From assembly GCA_044368415.1 (NCBI GenBank), contig JBIPLJ010000005.1, positions 1 through 64,000 of the forward strand: DNA of 64,000 nucleotides, given 5' to 3'. Within the stretch, counting starts at the first letter, position 1; the number at the start of each line of letters is the position of its first letter. Origin of the DNA: UBA4615 sp044368415 (lineage in GTDB: Bacteria > Pseudomonadota > Gammaproteobacteria > Burkholderiales > Burkholderiaceae_E). Shown one piece after another: positions 61,638 through 64,000 of the stretch. A program made the position numbers and the translations under genes. Under the pieces are notes generated by a model. That model was not told the origin of the DNA, ran no database searches, and saw nothing but the letters and a program-made list of their open reading frames with translations.

Positions 61638-62665
61638 CGTCCTCCTCCCCGTTCGAATTCTTCCAGCGATGGCAGCGTCGGCAGCCCCGGCCCCGACAGT
61701 CCAGTCGCCGCTCGCACCGCCCGCAGCACCGCGATGGCGGTCACCGCTGCGATCGCAGCGCCGAGCGCGACCGGGTGCACGCGCGCATCACAGCGGCCGG
61801 TGGCGAGCGCGAAAACGGTGTCACCGTCGAACGCGGTATGCACCGGGTCGATGGTGCGCGCCAGGCCATCATGCGCACATTGCGCGAGCTTGCGGCATTC
61901 GGCCTTGCCGAGCGCCAGGTCGGTCGCCACGCAGCCGATCGTCGTCGCCATGCCCGGCCCGAGCCGCGGCGACAGGTCGCCGGCGAGCAGGCTGGCGGTG
62001 GTGCCGACGAGCCGGCGGCCGTCCTCGCTGCGCGCGCCTGCAAGCGGACGGCCGCTGGCCGGGTCGATCACATCGCCGATGGCGTTGACGACGATGAGCG
62101 CGCCCACCGTCGCGCCGCCGACCCGCAGCGACGCGGTGCCGACACCGCCCTTCATCGCCCGCTCGATGCCCCAGAGCTTGCCGACCGTGGCCCCCGCCCC
62201 CGCGCCCACCGAGCCCTCGGCGGGCGGGGCCGCCGAGGCGGCCTCGCAGGCCATGCGGCCGGCGCACGCATCCGGCCGGATCGAGGCGTCGCCCACCCAC
62301 AGGTCGAAGAGGATGGCCGCGGGCACGATGGGCACACGCGCCGGCCCAACAGCCAGGCCGATCCCCTGCGCCTCGAGCCAGGCGACAACGCCGCCGGCCG
62401 CGTCGAGCCCGAACGCGCTGCCGCCAGCGAGCAGCACCGCATGGACGCGGTCCACCGCATTGACCGGATCGAGCAGGTCGGTCTCGCGGGTGCCGGGCGC
62501 CGCACCCCGCACGTCGACGCCGCAGGTCGCACCCTCCCCGGCGAGCAGCACGGTGCAGCCGGTGGGCCGGCGCGGATCGGTGAAATGGCCGACGCTCAGC
62601 CCTGCGACATCGGTGATCGCGCCGGCGGCCGAGCCGTCCGGTCCACGGATGTCGGATACTTGCAT
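61634..62665 (-). CDS. P1 family (S58) aminopeptidase-like protein
   Basis: 343 residues of the DmpA/endotype-6 family, autocatalytically processed hydrolases. ITDVAGLSVGHFTDPRRPTG opens it, VLLAGGSAFGLDAAGGVVAWL lies near residue 80, and GAGAGATVGKLWGIERAMKGG precedes the likely self-cleavage and nucleophile region GVGTAS near residue 175. A hydrophobic C-terminal segment (VALGAAIAAVTAIAVLRAV) is typical. The ATG at 62665 is only 6 bases from the divergent CDF ATG. Confidence 0.87.
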   Translation of the reverse strand: MQVSDIRGPDGSAAGAITDVAGLSVGHFTDPRRPTGCTVLLAGEGATCGVDVRGAAPGTRETDLLDPVNAVDRVHAVLLAGGSAFGLDAAGGVVAWLEAQGIGLAVGPARVPIVPAAILFDLWVGDASIRPDACAGRMACEAASAAPPAEGSVGAGAGATVGKLWGIERAMKGGVGTASLRVGGATVGALIVVNAIGDVIDPASGRPLAGARSEDGRRLVGTTASLLAGDLSPRLGPGMATTIGCVATDLALGKAECRKLAQCAHDGLARTIDPVHTAFDGDTVFALATGRCDARVHPVALGAAIAAVTAIAVLRAVRAATGLSGPGLPTLPSLEEFERGGGR

Positions 62666-62671
62666 GCCGTG

Positions 62672-63559
62672 ATGCTACCCAAAACCCCATCCACGAGCAC
62701 GCTCGAGCGCCATCACTTCGCCTGGCTCTCGATCGCTGCGGCCGTCGCGACCATCGCGCTCAAGGCGATCGCCTGGGGGCTCACCGGCTCGGTCGGCCTG
62801 CTGTCGGACGCGATGGAGTCCTTCGTGAACCTCGCGGGCGCCTCGTTCGCGCTGGTGATGATCGTGATCGCGGCGCGCCCACCGGACGACGAGCATCCGT
62901 TCGGCCACGCGAAGGCCGAGTACTTCTCGAGCGGCTTCGAGGGCATCCTGATCTTCGGCGCGGCCGCGGCGATCATCTGGACGGCGGTCTCGCGGCTGCT
63001 GGCGCCGCAGCCGCTCGAGGCGATCGGCATGGGGCTCGCGGTGTCGGTGGTCGCGACCGCGATCAACTTAGGCGTGGCCATCGCGCTGCGCCGCGCGGCG
63101 ACGCGCTTTCGCTCGATCGCGCTCGAGGCCGATGCCCGGCACCTGTTGACCGACGTCGTGACCTCGGTCGGCGTGGTCGCCGGCGTGGCCGCGGTGTCGC
63201 TGACCGGTTGGCTGATCCTCGATCCGCTGATCGCAATCGCGGTTGGCCTGAACATCCTGCGCGAAGGCGCGAGGATGCTGCGCGCCTCGGTCGACGGCCT
63301 GATGGACCGCAGCCTGGGCGCAGCCGAGCTCGAGCGGCTACGCGCCGCGCTCGATGCGCTCGGCGAGCGTGGGGTCTCCTGGCGCGGCCTGCGCACGCGG
63401 CGCGCCGGCTCGCACGCCTGGATCGACGTCGTGGTGCTGGTGCCGGGAGACTGGACCGTGGATGCCGGGCATGCAGTGGCCGACGAGATCGAGGTGACGC
63501 TCGCCGCCCTGGTCGAGCAGGCGACCGTGGTGACGCACCTCGAGCCGATCCCGCACTGA
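62672..63559 (+). CDS. Cation diffusion facilitator metal efflux transporter
   Basis: A 295-residue CDF protein with six helices. TM2 carries SVGLLSDAMESFVNLAG with E-x3-N at the metal-site position, and TM5 carries EADARHLLTDVVTSVGV with H-x3-D. The cytoplasmic modulator domain starts near residue 215. This E/N-H/D set belongs to the common non-YiiP subgroup and leaves zinc, cobalt or manganese open. The start could also be GTG 62669. Confidence 0.85.
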   Translation: MLPKTPSTSTLERHHFAWLSIAAAVATIALKAIAWGLTGSVGLLSDAMESFVNLAGASFALVMIVIAARPPDDEHPFGHAKAEYFSSGFEGILIFGAAAAIIWTAVSRLLAPQPLEAIGMGLAVSVVATAINLGVAIALRRAATRFRSIALEADARHLLTDVVTSVGVVAGVAAVSLTGWLILDPLIAIAVGLNILREGARMLRASVDGLMDRSLGAAELERLRAALDALGERGVSWRGLRTRRAGSHAWIDVVVLVPGDWTVDAGHAVADEIEVTLAALVEQATVVTHLEPIPH

Positions 63560-63576
63560 GCCGCGGGAGGTTCAGC

Positions 63577-64000
63577 CTACTTGGTCCCGAACAGCCGGTC
63601 GCCGGCGTCGCCCAGTCCCGGCAGGATGTAGCCGTGCTCGTCGAGCTGCCGGTCGATCGCCGCGGTGTAGACCGGCACATCCGGATGCGCGGCACAAAAG
63701 TGTGCGAGCCCCTCGGGCGCGGCGAGCAGGCAGACGAAGCGGATCGAGCGCGGCCGCGTTTCCTTCAGGCGGTCGACCGCTGCGACCGCCGAGTTGCCGG
63801 TGGCGAGCATCGGGTCGACGACGATCGCATCGCGCCCCTCCATGCCTGCCGGCACCTTGAAGTAATACTCGACCGCCACCAGCGTCTTCGGATCGCGGTA
63901 CAAGCCGATGTGGGCGATCCGGGCCCCCGGGATGACCTGCAGCATCCCGTCCAGGATGCCGGCGCCGGCGCGCAGGATCGACACGAACACCGTCTTCTTG
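63577..64000 (-). CDS. upp: Uracil phosphoribosyltransferase (partial at window end)
   Basis: The C-terminal 141 or so residues of Upp, which converts uracil and PRPP to UMP. ILRAGAGILDGMLQVIPGA and the PRPP loop DPMLATGNSAVAAVDRLKE are present, as is the C-terminal uracil-binding end HGYILPGLGDAGDRLFGTK. The reading frame is open to the last base, so the N-terminal part lies outside the window. It converges on the CDF gene. Confidence 0.95.
   Translation of the reverse strand, partial: KKTVFVSILRAGAGILDGMLQVIPGARIAHIGLYRDPKTLVAVEYYFKVPAGMEGRDAIVVDPMLATGNSAVAAVDRLKETRPRSIRFVCLLAAPEGLAHFCAAHPDVPVYTAAIDRQLDEHGYILPGLGDAGDRLFGTK

Overview
The window is high-GC throughout (apart from roughly the first 95 bases) and reads as chromosome of a betaproteobacterium, most likely Burkholderiales. 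The blocks yciB-bolA-ppiC, mltG-tmk-holB-pilZ-tatD, ygfZ-DUF4936 and a liv-type ABC transporter fused into a beta-oxidation cluster are typical of that group. A puc operon (pucB, pucA, pucC) behind tandem PpsR/CrtJ sites shows a purple, bacteriochlorophyll-using organism. Sox genes, acyl-CoA pathways, an acyclic-terpene (Atu) type cluster and pobA/pcaHG point to a metabolically broad photoheterotroph or aerobic anoxygenic phototroph.

Layout. 1-287: remnant of a PlsC-type acyltransferase cut by an AT-richer segment at the window edge. 332-4338: MFS transporter and glycogen phosphorylase. 4388-5231: three tiny membrane proteins, two of them paralogues. 5336-7419: puc operon with its control region. 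7553-12489: molybdenum hydroxylase pair, then soxXYZA and a small ORF. 12486-14910: tadA, then ppiC, bolA and yciB on the minus strand. 15094-33625: a long plus-strand catabolic array with acyl-CoA ligase, livJHMGF, fadB/fadA-like genes, acyl-CoA dehydrogenase, SDRs, thioesterase, hydrolases and a GNAT protein. 33651-39890: DUF4936/ygfZ, then mltG-tmk-holB-pilZ-tatD-ankyrin. 39930-39957: a 28-bp XerCD/dif-like site, which I read as the replication terminus. 40077-43140: small helical protein, esterase, BcsE-like protein. 43141-50163: minus-strand TetR/atuA/MaoC/SDR/HMGS-DUF35/thiolase operon. 50367-58235: divergent SDR/atuC/atuD/atuF/acyl-CoA dehydrogenase/enoyl-CoA hydratase operon. 58260-60764: pcaH-pcaG-pobA. 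60903-64000: SIMPL protein, P1 peptidase, CDF transporter and partial upp.

How the parts fit. Genes left of the dif-like site run mostly on the plus strand, and the first ten kilobases to its right run only on the minus strand. FtsK-type GGGNAGGG octamers found by eye also point toward it from both sides. The 50164-50366 gap holds a TetR-type palindrome over a promoter and probably controls both halves of the terpene/branched acyl-CoA regulon. The most unusual single observation is in the light-harvesting polypeptides. PucA carries Phe44-Leu45 where 850-nm antennae carry Tyr-Trp/Tyr-Tyr, and PucB carries Gln where the B800-binding Arg normally sits, predicting a spectrally shifted LH2 (B800-820 type).

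All positions were read by eye. Start codons are argued from ribosome-binding sites, overlaps and family alignment from memory. No database search was run.
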